This document shows positions 25,307-34,144 of a DNA stretch of 42,298 bases, one piece after another (within the stretch, counting starts at the first letter, position 1; each line of letters begins with the position of its first letter). This DNA is from Candidatus Babeliales bacterium (GTDB lineage Bacteria; Babelota; Babeliae; Babelales; JABCYS01): assembly GCA_016929235.1 (NCBI GenBank), contig JAFGJD010000004.1, positions 128,866-171,163 on the forward strand, given 5' to 3'. A program made the position numbers and the translations under genes. The notes beneath the pieces are model-generated. The model made no database searches. It was not told where the DNA came from and worked only from the letters and a program-made list of their open reading frames with translations.

Positions 25307-25704
25307 AGTATCGGATAGTCCTGGTGTGTTTCATGAGTGCAGCTATTGCTTGTAGTGATATGAAAGAGCATGTATTGCCGCTTGAGCTTGGTAATACACA
25401 GCGGGATCCGTTTGTATGGTCTACGGCTAAAGGAAAAGAGTCTTCCAAAGAAATCATACAAGAGGAACCTATTGTTAATGCGCAGCTTGAGCCGGAGGTA
25501 AGGGTTATTGAAAAACCAGCATGGCGCGTGTTCGGAGCTGCTACAACAAAACGAGATGCATACGCGTTATTGCGAGATGGTGATCACCAGCGGCTCGTAG
25601 AAGCCGGTGCAGATGTTGGTGGTGGATGGAGGGTATCGGAAATTACCACTCATAAAATCATGTATGTACATGAGACAGGAGAGCAATGGATCGTTGGAGT
25701 CTAA
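25303..25704 (+). CDS. pilP: PilP-like pilot or alignment protein (possible lipoprotein)
   Basis: 133 aa. A signal peptide ends in AAIAC, a possible lipobox with the lipidated cysteine at 17. An extended polar linker follows, containing LPLELGNTQRDPF (typical of PilP-type linkers), then a small beta-domain (KPAWRVFGAATTKRDAYALL; GWRVSEITTHKIMYVHETG) like the PilP/GspC HR fold. PilP joins the PilNO dimer to the N0 domain of PilQ. It overlaps the upstream gene by 4 nt and the downstream secretin by 19 nt. The family sequence is weakly conserved, so position is the main support. Confidence 0.75.
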   Translation: MKYRIVLVCFMSAAIACSDMKEHVLPLELGNTQRDPFVWSTAKGKESSKEIIQEEPIVNAQLEPEVRVIEKPAWRVFGAATTKRDAYALLRDGDHQRLVEAGADVGGGWRVSEITTHKIMYVHETGEQWIVGV

Positions 25705-27047
25705 TTGTTATAGCATGCTCTATCGGTGTAGGAGTGCATGCTTCCTCAGAAAAGACCTATGATGCGGAAATCATCTGCCAGCTGTCTAACATATTCAAGC
25801 ATAAAGGCCTGGCAGATTGTAGGTTGACCTTGGTATCACAGCCGGGAAATATCAATGAATGTTTGACCCTACTACGTGCTGCATCTGGTCAGGATATTAT
25901 GATAGACCAGCATCTTGCAGGAGAGTGCGGGGCATTTCACTTCTCTGATAAGACGGTAGGCGAAATACTAGACGTGATTTGTTCAAGTTACTCACCGCGT
26001 CTAGCACTGGTATCACAAAGTGGCGTATGGCGCTTGGTTGCATACGATGCTGCATATGAACACTTGAAATCGCAACAAAAAACACAACTGATTCAAAGAG
26101 TGTTTTCGTTAAAACATGCACGATGCGATGATGCATTTATCGAGAAAGTGCAAACAATCTGGAATCTTATTATTAGAGAACAAACTGATGTTGATGCGGC
26201 ATATTGTACGATTGATACAGAGAGCAAGAAAATCTTTGTCAAAGCGCCTAAGAATGCATTAGCTGAATTTGAAAATTTCTTAAAAGAGATTGATTGTGCA
26301 AAACCACAGGTTCGCATCGATGCACTTGTAGCCATTGCAGACAAAAATTACGAGTATGGTCTTGGTATGAATTGGTCAGGTATCTATGACCGGCAAGCAA
26401 GTATGAATGGCAAGTTTGATCTTGCGACCGTTGGTGCAACCGCTGAAAATTATGGCATTAATTTAGTACGAAAGCATGACAGTCCTTTGACGCTTCCGCT
26501 TACGTTTGGTGGTCCGGATCTCAATATTTTGAAACTCAATGTTGAACTACATGCAGCTGAAAATGAAGATCGTGTTCGTATTTTATTAAAACCTTCAGTA
26601 CTTACTAGTCATGAAGAAACTGCAGAGATTCTTATTGGTAAAAGCTTTCCTATCAAAAATATTATAAAAAAGGGCGATGATAAGGCCCCGCCAATTCATA
26701 CTATCGAATACAAGGACATTGGCACTATCTTGAACGTAAAACCATCTGTGAGCCCGAACCAACAAACAGTTCTTTTGGATATTTGGGTTGAAGACTCTGC
26801 TGTAGCCAGTCTTGCCTCTGCTGATCAGGCTCCTATCATCAAAACCATTCGAACAAAAAATAAAGTATTGCTTAAGAGTGGGCAAACGACAGTAATCGGT
26901 GGTTTGATGTTGAATAAACAGGAGCATACGAAGGTTGCTATCCCGGGGCTTGGTAAAGTTCCGTTACTCGGGTGGATGTTTAAGCATGATAAAAAAATAA
27001 AAGAAGATAGCGAGCTGTTGATTTTTATTACACCAACAATTGTGTAA
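25686..27047 (+). CDS. pilQ: Short PilQ-type secretin
   Basis: 453 aa, the third secretin in the window. An N-terminal signal (SLIVIACSIGVGVHAS) leads to an N0/STN-type domain (VSQPGNINECLTLLRAASGQ; FHFSDKTVGEILDVI), one N1-like domain (FSLKHARCDDAFIEKVQTIW; SKKIFVKAPKNALAEFENFL) and the secretin core (RIDALVAIADKNYEYGLGMN; EILIGKSFPIKN; VLLKSGQTTVIGGLML; GKVPLLGWMFKHDKK; LLIFITPTIV at the C-terminus). It lacks the extra N domains and the tail of the 770-aa pair, so it is a minimal secretin for a type IV pilus or related machine. AGGAGAG precedes the ATG. Several cysteines in N0 may form disulfides. Confidence 0.92.
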   Translation: MDRWSLIVIACSIGVGVHASSEKTYDAEIICQLSNIFKHKGLADCRLTLVSQPGNINECLTLLRAASGQDIMIDQHLAGECGAFHFSDKTVGEILDVICSSYSPRLALVSQSGVWRLVAYDAAYEHLKSQQKTQLIQRVFSLKHARCDDAFIEKVQTIWNLIIREQTDVDAAYCTIDTESKKIFVKAPKNALAEFENFLKEIDCAKPQVRIDALVAIADKNYEYGLGMNWSGIYDRQASMNGKFDLATVGATAENYGINLVRKHDSPLTLPLTFGGPDLNILKLNVELHAAENEDRVRILLKPSVLTSHEETAEILIGKSFPIKNIIKKGDDKAPPIHTIEYKDIGTILNVKPSVSPNQQTVLLDIWVEDSAVASLASADQAPIIKTIRTKNKVLLKSGQTTVIGGLMLNKQEHTKVAIPGLGKVPLLGWMFKHDKKIKEDSELLIFITPTIV

Positions 27048-27063
27048 CTAAAAAATGGGTTTG

Positions 27064-27100
27064 AAAAAAAGCCCTTCAACTTAAGAACTAAGCTGAAGGG
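27064..27100 (-). terminator. Rho-independent terminator (minus strand)
   Basis: A 12-bp stem with one G-T wobble (arms 27072-27083 and 27089-27100) is followed on the minus strand by a run of seven T. It would end the transcript of the minus-strand exported protein ending at 27279, leaving a 3' untranslated region of about 200 nt. Confidence 0.75.
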
Positions 27101-27110
27101 TTAGGGGGGT

Positions 27111-27136
27111 GAACAATACTTTTTGTGGTATTGTTC
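27111..27136. repeat. Perfect 9-bp inverted repeat
   Basis: GAACAATAC (27111-27119) and GTATTGTTC (27128-27136) flank an 8-nt loop. It lies between the minus-strand terminator and the plus-strand terminator-like hairpin. No T-run follows, so it is not itself a terminator. Confidence 0.6.
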
Positions 27137-27206
27137 GTTCAGGGACTTTGTTAAATTTTTTCAAATCTGGGAAATCCTAGCAACCGCGATATGGGTTGTC
27201 AAGCAT

Positions 27207-27260
27207 GCAGCTTGGGGGGGTGTGTCAGGGTGTAGATGTGCCCCCTGGGAGCTTTTTTTT
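27207..27260 (+). terminator. Probable plus-strand terminator of the PilO-PilP-PilQ transcript
   Basis: A G-run (27214-27220) pairs with CCCCC (27241-27245), and AGCT (27209-27212) with AGCT (27250-27253), followed by eight T (27253-27260). The loop is long and the stem has an internal loop. A competing small hairpin CAAGC/GCTTG (27200-27214) uses the same bases. Confidence 0.5.
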
Positions 27261-27278
27261 AAGGTTAGCCTGCCCACA

Positions 27279-28130
27279 TTATTCAAGTGCATCCAGGTTT
27301 GAAAAGTTTATAATTTCATTATGGAACCATGAGCAAAAGCGTCTTACGGTTTTTTGTAAATTGATACGTTCATGGGAATCATGCAATTGTGGTTCTACTG
27401 TGGTAAAAAATCGATTCATGTCTCGCCTCATAGTATCTACGGCACGTCGCTTGTAATGATTATTCCCACCGCGATAATACATATAGCCCAGTAGGTATTC
27501 ACATTGACGTTCAAGATGCTGAAGCGTTTTAGCTAATGATTCCTGACAGTATGATTGGTCAGCCTCAGAGATGTTGTACTGTGCGTAGCATGATGTGTAG
27601 TGATCGAGGGTACCAAGCAATTTATTGATGCGAGTTTTTTCTTCAAGAAACAATGTTACTGCATCGTACGGACTACATTTGCCAAGCAGTTCTCGATATA
27701 ACTCAGATATGCCAAAACGGTAAGCAATTGTAGCAATGGCGGTTCCCAAAGCAAATTTTCTAAGGGCAGTGCGTGTTTCATCAGTACTCCAAAACCAGGG
27801 TGTAAATTTACGTCCAGATGGATCAGAGGCATCAAAAATAGCTACCAATTTTCTAAGATATTCGACCATAAGATCTTGGGCATTATCATGATGATGAACG
27901 TTTTTTGTTGTTGTATCTCCGGCATTTCCAAAAATACTTTCATATCCTGCATACAAAACAGCAGTGACCATGGCGGTATTGAAGCTTGTTTTGAGCAATG
28001 TTTTCGTTAAGACGATTAACCGGATTTTTTCTTGATGTGCACGAATTGAGCGCATGTTAATGCGTGCATTCGCTTGTTGTGTACACAGAGAGGCAAGGCA
28101 TACAGTAAGGATTAAACTTCGTTTGATCAT
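27279..28130 (-). CDS. Exported protein of unknown function
   Basis: 283 aa. A signal peptide (KRSLILTVCLASLCTQQANA) is followed by a helical protein with two weakly hydrophobic stretches (NTAMVTAVLYAGYESIFG and FALGTAIATIAYRFGI) and a cysteine-containing C-terminal half (GKCSPYD, TSCYAQYN, SYCQESL, RQCEYLL, RFCSWFH). No family recognised. AGGGAG lies before the ATG. It is the last gene of the atpD-led group, 11 nt after the HerA-type ATPase stop, and is followed by a terminator about 180 nt downstream. Confidence 0.7.
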   Translation of the reverse strand: MIKRSLILTVCLASLCTQQANARINMRSIRAHQEKIRLIVLTKTLLKTSFNTAMVTAVLYAGYESIFGNAGDTTTKNVHHHDNAQDLMVEYLRKLVAIFDASDPSGRKFTPWFWSTDETRTALRKFALGTAIATIAYRFGISELYRELLGKCSPYDAVTLFLEEKTRINKLLGTLDHYTSCYAQYNISEADQSYCQESLAKTLQHLERQCEYLLGYMYYRGGNNHYKRRAVDTMRRDMNRFFTTVEPQLHDSHERINLQKTVRRFCSWFHNEIINFSNLDALE

Positions 28131-28141
28131 CCCGATTCTCC

Positions 28142-29764
28142 CTAAAAAAGCTCATTAATTAAAGAATTGATTTCTTTTGTCGTAATGGGCGACATTGCTC
28201 GATAGAATGTTTCGTCATATTCGCGTGTTTGGACCACAACCGGCATTGCAGCGGCATGTCCAAGGATCAGTGCTTGTTTCTTGGTATCCAACGACGACAA
28301 GATAGATCGTAGATTTGATGCATTATTAACACCACTTAGCACGCCTTGTATGTCTTTTTCGTCATTGAGTTGCGCAATGATCTTAGTTCCGATTTGCGAT
28401 AAGACCTCCTCATCGATACCAGAAGGCCGCTGATCAACGATTAAAAGCGATACGTAATACTTTCTCATTTCACGAGCAATGGTGCCAAAGATAGTTTGGC
28501 GAGCTGCAGATGGGCTCAAAAATTTGTGTGCTTCTTCTATACATATCATCAATTTTTTCGGCTCATCACTTTTATTTTGTGAACCCAAGAACTTTTCGGT
28601 TCGTTCAATGTATTCACTATGGATTCGTCGTGTCAGAATATTGGCAATTAACAAATAACAGAAAGTTGAAGTATAGTTGCCAAATTCCACAATGATGTTG
28701 ATGCCTTTATTGATATAATCCATCATGCGATCAATAACAGATTGGTCTTTATATGCTCCACCAGGATGCATTGGCTTGAAGAAGGGAAATCGTTCAATGC
28801 GTTTTAATTTTCTATACAATGCAGCAATTGATTCTGGATGTGCACCAAGTTCTTGTGCAAATTCCTTTAGATTGTCTCCCTGTTCGAGTAAAACTTGTAG
28901 CCAATCTTTTTTATAGCGTGTTGCGATCAGATAGGCTGCTTCAAATGCTGTCGAGTGAAGGTTGAGTTCATTTTGTAGAGAAAGAATATCTTCAACATGA
29001 ATGGCTTGGTACGGAATTACAATTTCAAAATCAGGGCTTCCACCGCGGCGACGTGTTGATTCTGGATCTAAAGAAAAAATGGCAACACGATCAGGAAAGA
29101 GTGTTTTGAGTCCCTTTACGAAATGCTGAGTAGGCCCTTCTTTGCGTGCTTGTAATCCGTATTCACTGTGCATGTCGAAAATAAGATTGACTGCTTTTTC
29201 GTTTTTAATAAGACCTGCCAATACCAAGCGCGTTAAGAATGTTTTACCTGTACCAGTCTTTCCGAAAATACCATTGCTGCGTTCAGTTAGTTTTTCTAAA
29301 TCAAGACAAACAGGAGTTGTCATATCTAATGGACATCCAATATTGAAATAACGCTGCGATGGATCTGCTTCATCACCAAAGATGAGAGCGACGTCCTGAT
29401 GGGTTGCTTCGTATACATGAGAAAAATGTGGAGGAATTGTCTTAACAGGCATCTTTGTATTTTGTTGATCGAGCATCAGCATTGGTTTAAGAGTTGCCGT
29501 TGCATAAATGTCTTTTTTATACAAAATATTTTTTAATAATGGTTCATCAGGTTCTGGCGGGAATAGTAAAATATCGGGAGATGAGACTTCAAGACGCAGG
29601 TCTGTAATGAGCGAAAAGAACCGATGTGTGCTCCCAGAGACGCACACAAATTTTCCTGTTTTGATATCTTCAAGATGTGTTTCAGGACTAATGCGAATCA
29701 CAAACCCTTCGGTTAATGATCCAGATATGACATGACCTACTACCTTTTTCATGCAGGAAAGCAT
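28142..29764 (-). CDS. herA: HerA-type DNA-pumping ATPase
   Basis: 540 aa. An N-terminal HAS-barrel-like beta domain (about 1-130) is followed by a FtsK/HerA ATPase core: Walker A GKTGTGKT (168-175), FDMHSEYGL, Walker B LMICIEEAHKFLSP, and VDQRPSGIDEEVLSQIGTKI, which is characteristic of the HerA/DUF87 group. HerA hexamers pump DNA and work with the nuclease NurA in archaea and in some bacterial repair or defence systems. No nuclease gene is adjacent; the neighbours are two exported proteins. The start is uncertain: ATGs at 29764 and 29752 both lack a clear ribosome site. Confidence 0.88.
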   Translation of the reverse strand: MLSCMKKVVGHVISGSLTEGFVIRISPETHLEDIKTGKFVCVSGSTHRFFSLITDLRLEVSSPDILLFPPEPDEPLLKNILYKKDIYATATLKPMLMLDQQNTKMPVKTIPPHFSHVYEATHQDVALIFGDEADPSQRYFNIGCPLDMTTPVCLDLEKLTERSNGIFGKTGTGKTFLTRLVLAGLIKNEKAVNLIFDMHSEYGLQARKEGPTQHFVKGLKTLFPDRVAIFSLDPESTRRRGGSPDFEIVIPYQAIHVEDILSLQNELNLHSTAFEAAYLIATRYKKDWLQVLLEQGDNLKEFAQELGAHPESIAALYRKLKRIERFPFFKPMHPGGAYKDQSVIDRMMDYINKGINIIVEFGNYTSTFCYLLIANILTRRIHSEYIERTEKFLGSQNKSDEPKKLMICIEEAHKFLSPSAARQTIFGTIAREMRKYYVSLLIVDQRPSGIDEEVLSQIGTKIIAQLNDEKDIQGVLSGVNNASNLRSILSSLDTKKQALILGHAAAMPVVVQTREYDETFYRAMSPITTKEINSLINELF

Positions 29765-29787
29765 AAATCAAAGATAGACAATTGCAA

Positions 29788-30573
29788 CTACGTAAGATAG
29801 GTATCTAATCGCTTAAACCAACCGGGTATAAATTGTTGTTCGTTTCGTGTCGGAGGAGCATGGACGACGCGTTCTTGTAAAACATCTTTAGCATTGGTTA
29901 CAAAGTCTTGGAGCGCCGTTTTTGTGTTTATGCCATTCATTTTTTGAAGAATCTGTAATAAGCCCCATCCATGTCCGTGATACTGCTCTTTTAGTTTAAT
30001 ACCGATACCTTTAAAATTTACGTAGTCAACAAGGGCATAGATTCCATTTGGTGCTTGTGCTACACGGTAAAATTGTTGTTTGATATGAGCGCGTTTAGCG
30101 CGAGGGAGACTTTCGATCATGATAGGTACTGCATCGATCATACGTTGCACGATAAATGCTGCCTGAGCTTCAAATGTGTTTTTTAAAAATACTCGCAACT
30201 CTTTCATGCGCTTGCTATTGAAGTCTCGCATAAATGCATCACGTGTTTTCCAGGGGCAGGGGGTTTGTGGTGTAAGCCACGATGGTAGACTAATGCCCTT
30301 ATTTTGCATGAAGGATAAGACAAGTGGAAATCCTTCAGAAAACGGACATGATGTCCCTTGGGGGCACCAAATAAAATGTCCGATGCCAAGCGATGGGAAT
30401 TCTTCAGCCTGATGCCAAAAGGTGAGATTATCCTCTTTTCCGCCACACTCATTCTGCCAAATCTTATAGCCAATGTTGCGAGCTTGATCTTTCGAAATAA
30501 TGAGTTGTTCTCCATGTATTAGGGGGGACGCAAGCATAGTTGTTGCGTAGAAAAGAGTAAGCTTATACTTCAT
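29788..30573 (-). CDS. Exported protein with lysozyme-like motifs
   Basis: 261 aa from the ATG at 30573 (GTG at 30576 possible; AAGGAG lies upstream). A signal peptide (KYKLTLFYATTMLASPLIHG) is followed by the run IWQNECGG, then EEFPSLGIGHFIWCP. The spacing of a glutamate and a GIGH motif recalls T4-type lysozyme, in which the catalytic Glu precedes GIGH. I also recall conserved proteobacterial proteins of unknown function with the same FPSLGIGHFIW block. Likely a periplasmic peptidoglycan-acting enzyme, but this is inference. It sits 67 nt downstream of atpC and 23 nt upstream of the HerA gene. Confidence 0.65.
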   Translation of the reverse strand: MKYKLTLFYATTMLASPLIHGEQLIISKDQARNIGYKIWQNECGGKEDNLTFWHQAEEFPSLGIGHFIWCPQGTSCPFSEGFPLVLSFMQNKGISLPSWLTPQTPCPWKTRDAFMRDFNSKRMKELRVFLKNTFEAQAAFIVQRMIDAVPIMIESLPRAKRAHIKQQFYRVAQAPNGIYALVDYVNFKGIGIKLKEQYHGHGWGLLQILQKMNGINTKTALQDFVTNAKDVLQERVVHAPPTRNEQQFIPGWFKRLDTYLT

Positions 30574-30640
30574 CACTGATTCTCCTTAATATCAGCATGT
30601 AGTGTAAAAAAATGGAATAGAGGAATACAAGGATTCTGGT

Positions 30641-30880
30641 TTATTGGTCGAGTAAAACCATGGCGTTCTCACGAGTTATTTTTATGACCCCGCTAGTGAT
30701 ATCAATAATTTCTTGTTTACCACTGTTGAGCCATATAATGAATCGTGATTTCTCTTTGAGGGTAAGTACTTCGGGAACGTGATCTTTTTTGACAACAAAA
30801 TTACCTACAGGTGTATCGAATTCTATCCATGCAGCATGATAGGTTTGTTGTATGGTTGGGCCAAGAATAATGACTTTCAT
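30641..30880 (-). CDS. atpC: Short F1 ATP synthase epsilon subunit
   Basis: 79 aa, against about 130-140 in most bacteria. It shows the N-terminal beta-sandwich (FDTPVGNFVVKKDHVPEVLT; SGVIKITRENAMVLLD) and ends where the C-terminal helical hairpin would begin. That hairpin inhibits ATP hydrolysis in many bacteria, so this version cannot use that mode. Position directly after atpD (5-nt gap) supports the call despite low sequence identity. The beta-sandwich suffices to bind the gamma subunit and c-ring in known systems. Confidence 0.75.
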   Translation of the reverse strand: MKVIILGPTIQQTYHAAWIEFDTPVGNFVVKKDHVPEVLTLKEKSRFIIWLNSGKQEIIDITSGVIKITRENAMVLLDQ

Positions 30881-30885
30881 GATGA

Positions 30886-32358
<1,473 letters not shown>

Positions 32359-32477
32359 TTACGCATTCTACTGACAAAAAGGCTAATTCAATTGCGCATC
32401 TTTCGCAAGAACATTGTGTTTCAACAGTGCCATACGGTACACTGCAGGCATCGTTATTCAATAGGAGTGAGGGTAGC

Positions 32478-33044
32478 ATGAATAAAAAGATTGTTCCGAT
32501 TTTGATTAGTATTGTTCTTAGTCTCTGCGGTATTTTATATGTAACACGATCGTGGCGCAAAATAGAAGTATGCCCTTCTCCGGGAGCATCTATTGGAACC
32601 GTGGTCATTTGGAATAAAACCGATCAGCAAGTCGAACTTTCTCTAAAACAGATTCGTCATGAAGCACAAACTATTGTGGTTAATAAATGTATTCGCGCGT
32701 GTATGACGGTTCTTACCAAGGATGAGTCATCCAGCGAGGTGGATCCGATATCTCATTTATATGTGACCTATGATGGCAAAAAGTACCGATTCAATGACAC
32801 AGATATGTTGAATGCATTTCCCAATAAGAAAGGTGACAAACCAGATACCAAAATTCCTACCCGTAATTTTGTTCTTTTTGTTATCTCTGCGGGTGTTGGC
32901 GAATGGGAAAATGTAAAAAGACGTCTTGAGGCTGATGGAAAAGAATTGAGCGAAAAATTAAACTACCTCGTACTCAGCAACTATCATAAACTTGCCCATC
33001 CTTGGGATGACGATGCGGTTCTTTCTATTGTAAAATTACACTAA
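32478..33044 (+). CDS. Membrane-anchored protein, unknown function
   Basis: 188 aa from the ATG at 32478, chosen because AGGAGTGAGGG lies upstream and a hydrophobic anchor follows at once (KKIVPILISIVLSLCGILYV); the longer open frame from 32301 would overlap the divergent atpD start and lacks such support. The rest is a soluble domain with beta-rich start (GTVVIWNKTDQQVELSL) and two cysteines (NKCIRACM). No family recognised. Its 3' end overlaps the convergent sugar kinase gene by 4 nt. Confidence 0.65.
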   Translation: MNKKIVPILISIVLSLCGILYVTRSWRKIEVCPSPGASIGTVVIWNKTDQQVELSLKQIRHEAQTIVVNKCIRACMTVLTKDESSSEVDPISHLYVTYDGKKYRFNDTDMLNAFPNKKGDKPDTKIPTRNFVLFVISAGVGEWENVKRRLEADGKELSEKLNYLVLSNYHKLAHPWDDDAVLSIVKLH

Positions 33045-34144
33045 GAACGCCGGAAAGCTTGTAATAGGTTGCAATCTACCGTTTGCGCTCGGCGCTCGAG
33101 TTCATCCATGGTTAGTAGGCCCGTTTTTGCATCCATGTGCTCTACAGTCGAAGCGGCGTTGATAACGCCATGTCGGATGGCTTCTTCAAGCGATTTTCCT
33201 GCTGCTAATGTTCCTACAAAACTTGAACCAAATGCGTCGCCAGAACCCAATGTATTTACGACAGGCACAGGAATGCTTGGATGAAAATATATCTTGGCAT
33301 CGTGTGCCACATAGACGCCTTCGGCGCCGTTAGTAACAACAACAGTATGAGGTCCTAGGCTTAGTGCTTCAGTGAAGAAGTCTTGTAGACTAAAAACATT
33401 TTCTCCAATCCGATGATGCGAAAGAAGGGTGGGCAATTTGTTTGAAGATGCTTCTTTGAGTTTAATAAGTCGTTGTTTGAGCTGATTATTGTTTTGTGCC
33501 ATAGAAGTAAGGAGCAGTTGAGCCTCAGACGCATTTAGAATCAAAATATCTATATACGGGAGAGATTTTCGGAGCATGTGTGCACCTGCTGTTAGCTGGC
33601 TTCCTCCAGGATTATTTGCGACAGGAATGTTATGCCGTTTTGCTTCCTGAACAATCGTTATAAGGTGGTGTGCTGAATCTCCACTCAACGAGGTGATATA
33701 GAGCTGATCACATGTCTTTAACAAAGAGAGTGGGAGCTCTTGATTTGTTATATGAGCATTGGCTCCACGGTATGCAAAAATGATCCGATCTCCTGATGGA
33801 GCAGGAATGATAAATGAGACACCTGTCCCATATTGATCTGTTTGGACTATATGATCTGTGGGGATACCGGCGGATGTTAGTCGATTAAGAACGTAGGCGG
33901 CCTGTGTATCGCAACCTAATTTGAAAAAAGGGGTGACATCGAAGCCCAAGGTTTTAAAGGCAAAGGAGGCGTTATTTGCGCCGCCTCCTGTTTCATAGGC
34001 TATACGTTCTACTTCGATTTTGCTTCCCTCTTTGAGCATGATGTACTCAAAGAGACCTTCGGGCGTAGCAATATTTTGTGTTTCAGCTCCCGTGTGAAGG
34101 ATGAACACATCTTGCGTTGCGCCACCAATGGTTACTATGTTCAT
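33041..34144 (-). CDS. PfkB-family carbohydrate or nucleoside kinase
   Basis: 367 aa. The family N-terminal motif (TIGGATQDVF), the glycine-rich substrate region (YETGGGANNASFAFKTLG) and the C-terminal signature with the catalytic base and anion hole (NTLGSGDAFGSSFVG) are clear. PfkB kinases phosphorylate ribose, fructose, adenosine and similar substrates with ATP. The exact substrate cannot be told from motifs. A stretch of about 40 residues (SMAQNNNQLKQRLIKLKEA and on) is inserted before the nucleotide-binding part. It starts within the stop of lon (TAATG), so the two genes are coupled. Confidence 0.9.
   Translation of the reverse strand: MNIVTIGGATQDVFILHTGAETQNIATPEGLFEYIMLKEGSKIEVERIAYETGGGANNASFAFKTLGFDVTPFFKLGCDTQAAYVLNRLTSAGIPTDHIVQTDQYGTGVSFIIPAPSGDRIIFAYRGANAHITNQELPLSLLKTCDQLYITSLSGDSAHHLITIVQEAKRHNIPVANNPGGSQLTAGAHMLRKSLPYIDILILNASEAQLLLTSMAQNNNQLKQRLIKLKEASSNKLPTLLSHHRIGENVFSLQDFFTEALSLGPHTVVVTNGAEGVYVAHDAKIYFHPSIPVPVVNTLGSGDAFGSSFVGTLAAGKSLEEAIRHGVINAASTVEHMDAKTGLLTMDELERRAQTVDCNLLQAFRRS

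Noticed and set aside
27105-27262. Possible SRP RNA, tmRNA or riboswitch
   Set aside because: The GGAA-type SRP loop, the tmRNA end structure and known riboswitch cores (SAM, TPP, cobalamin, glycine) were not found; only generic stems are visible.
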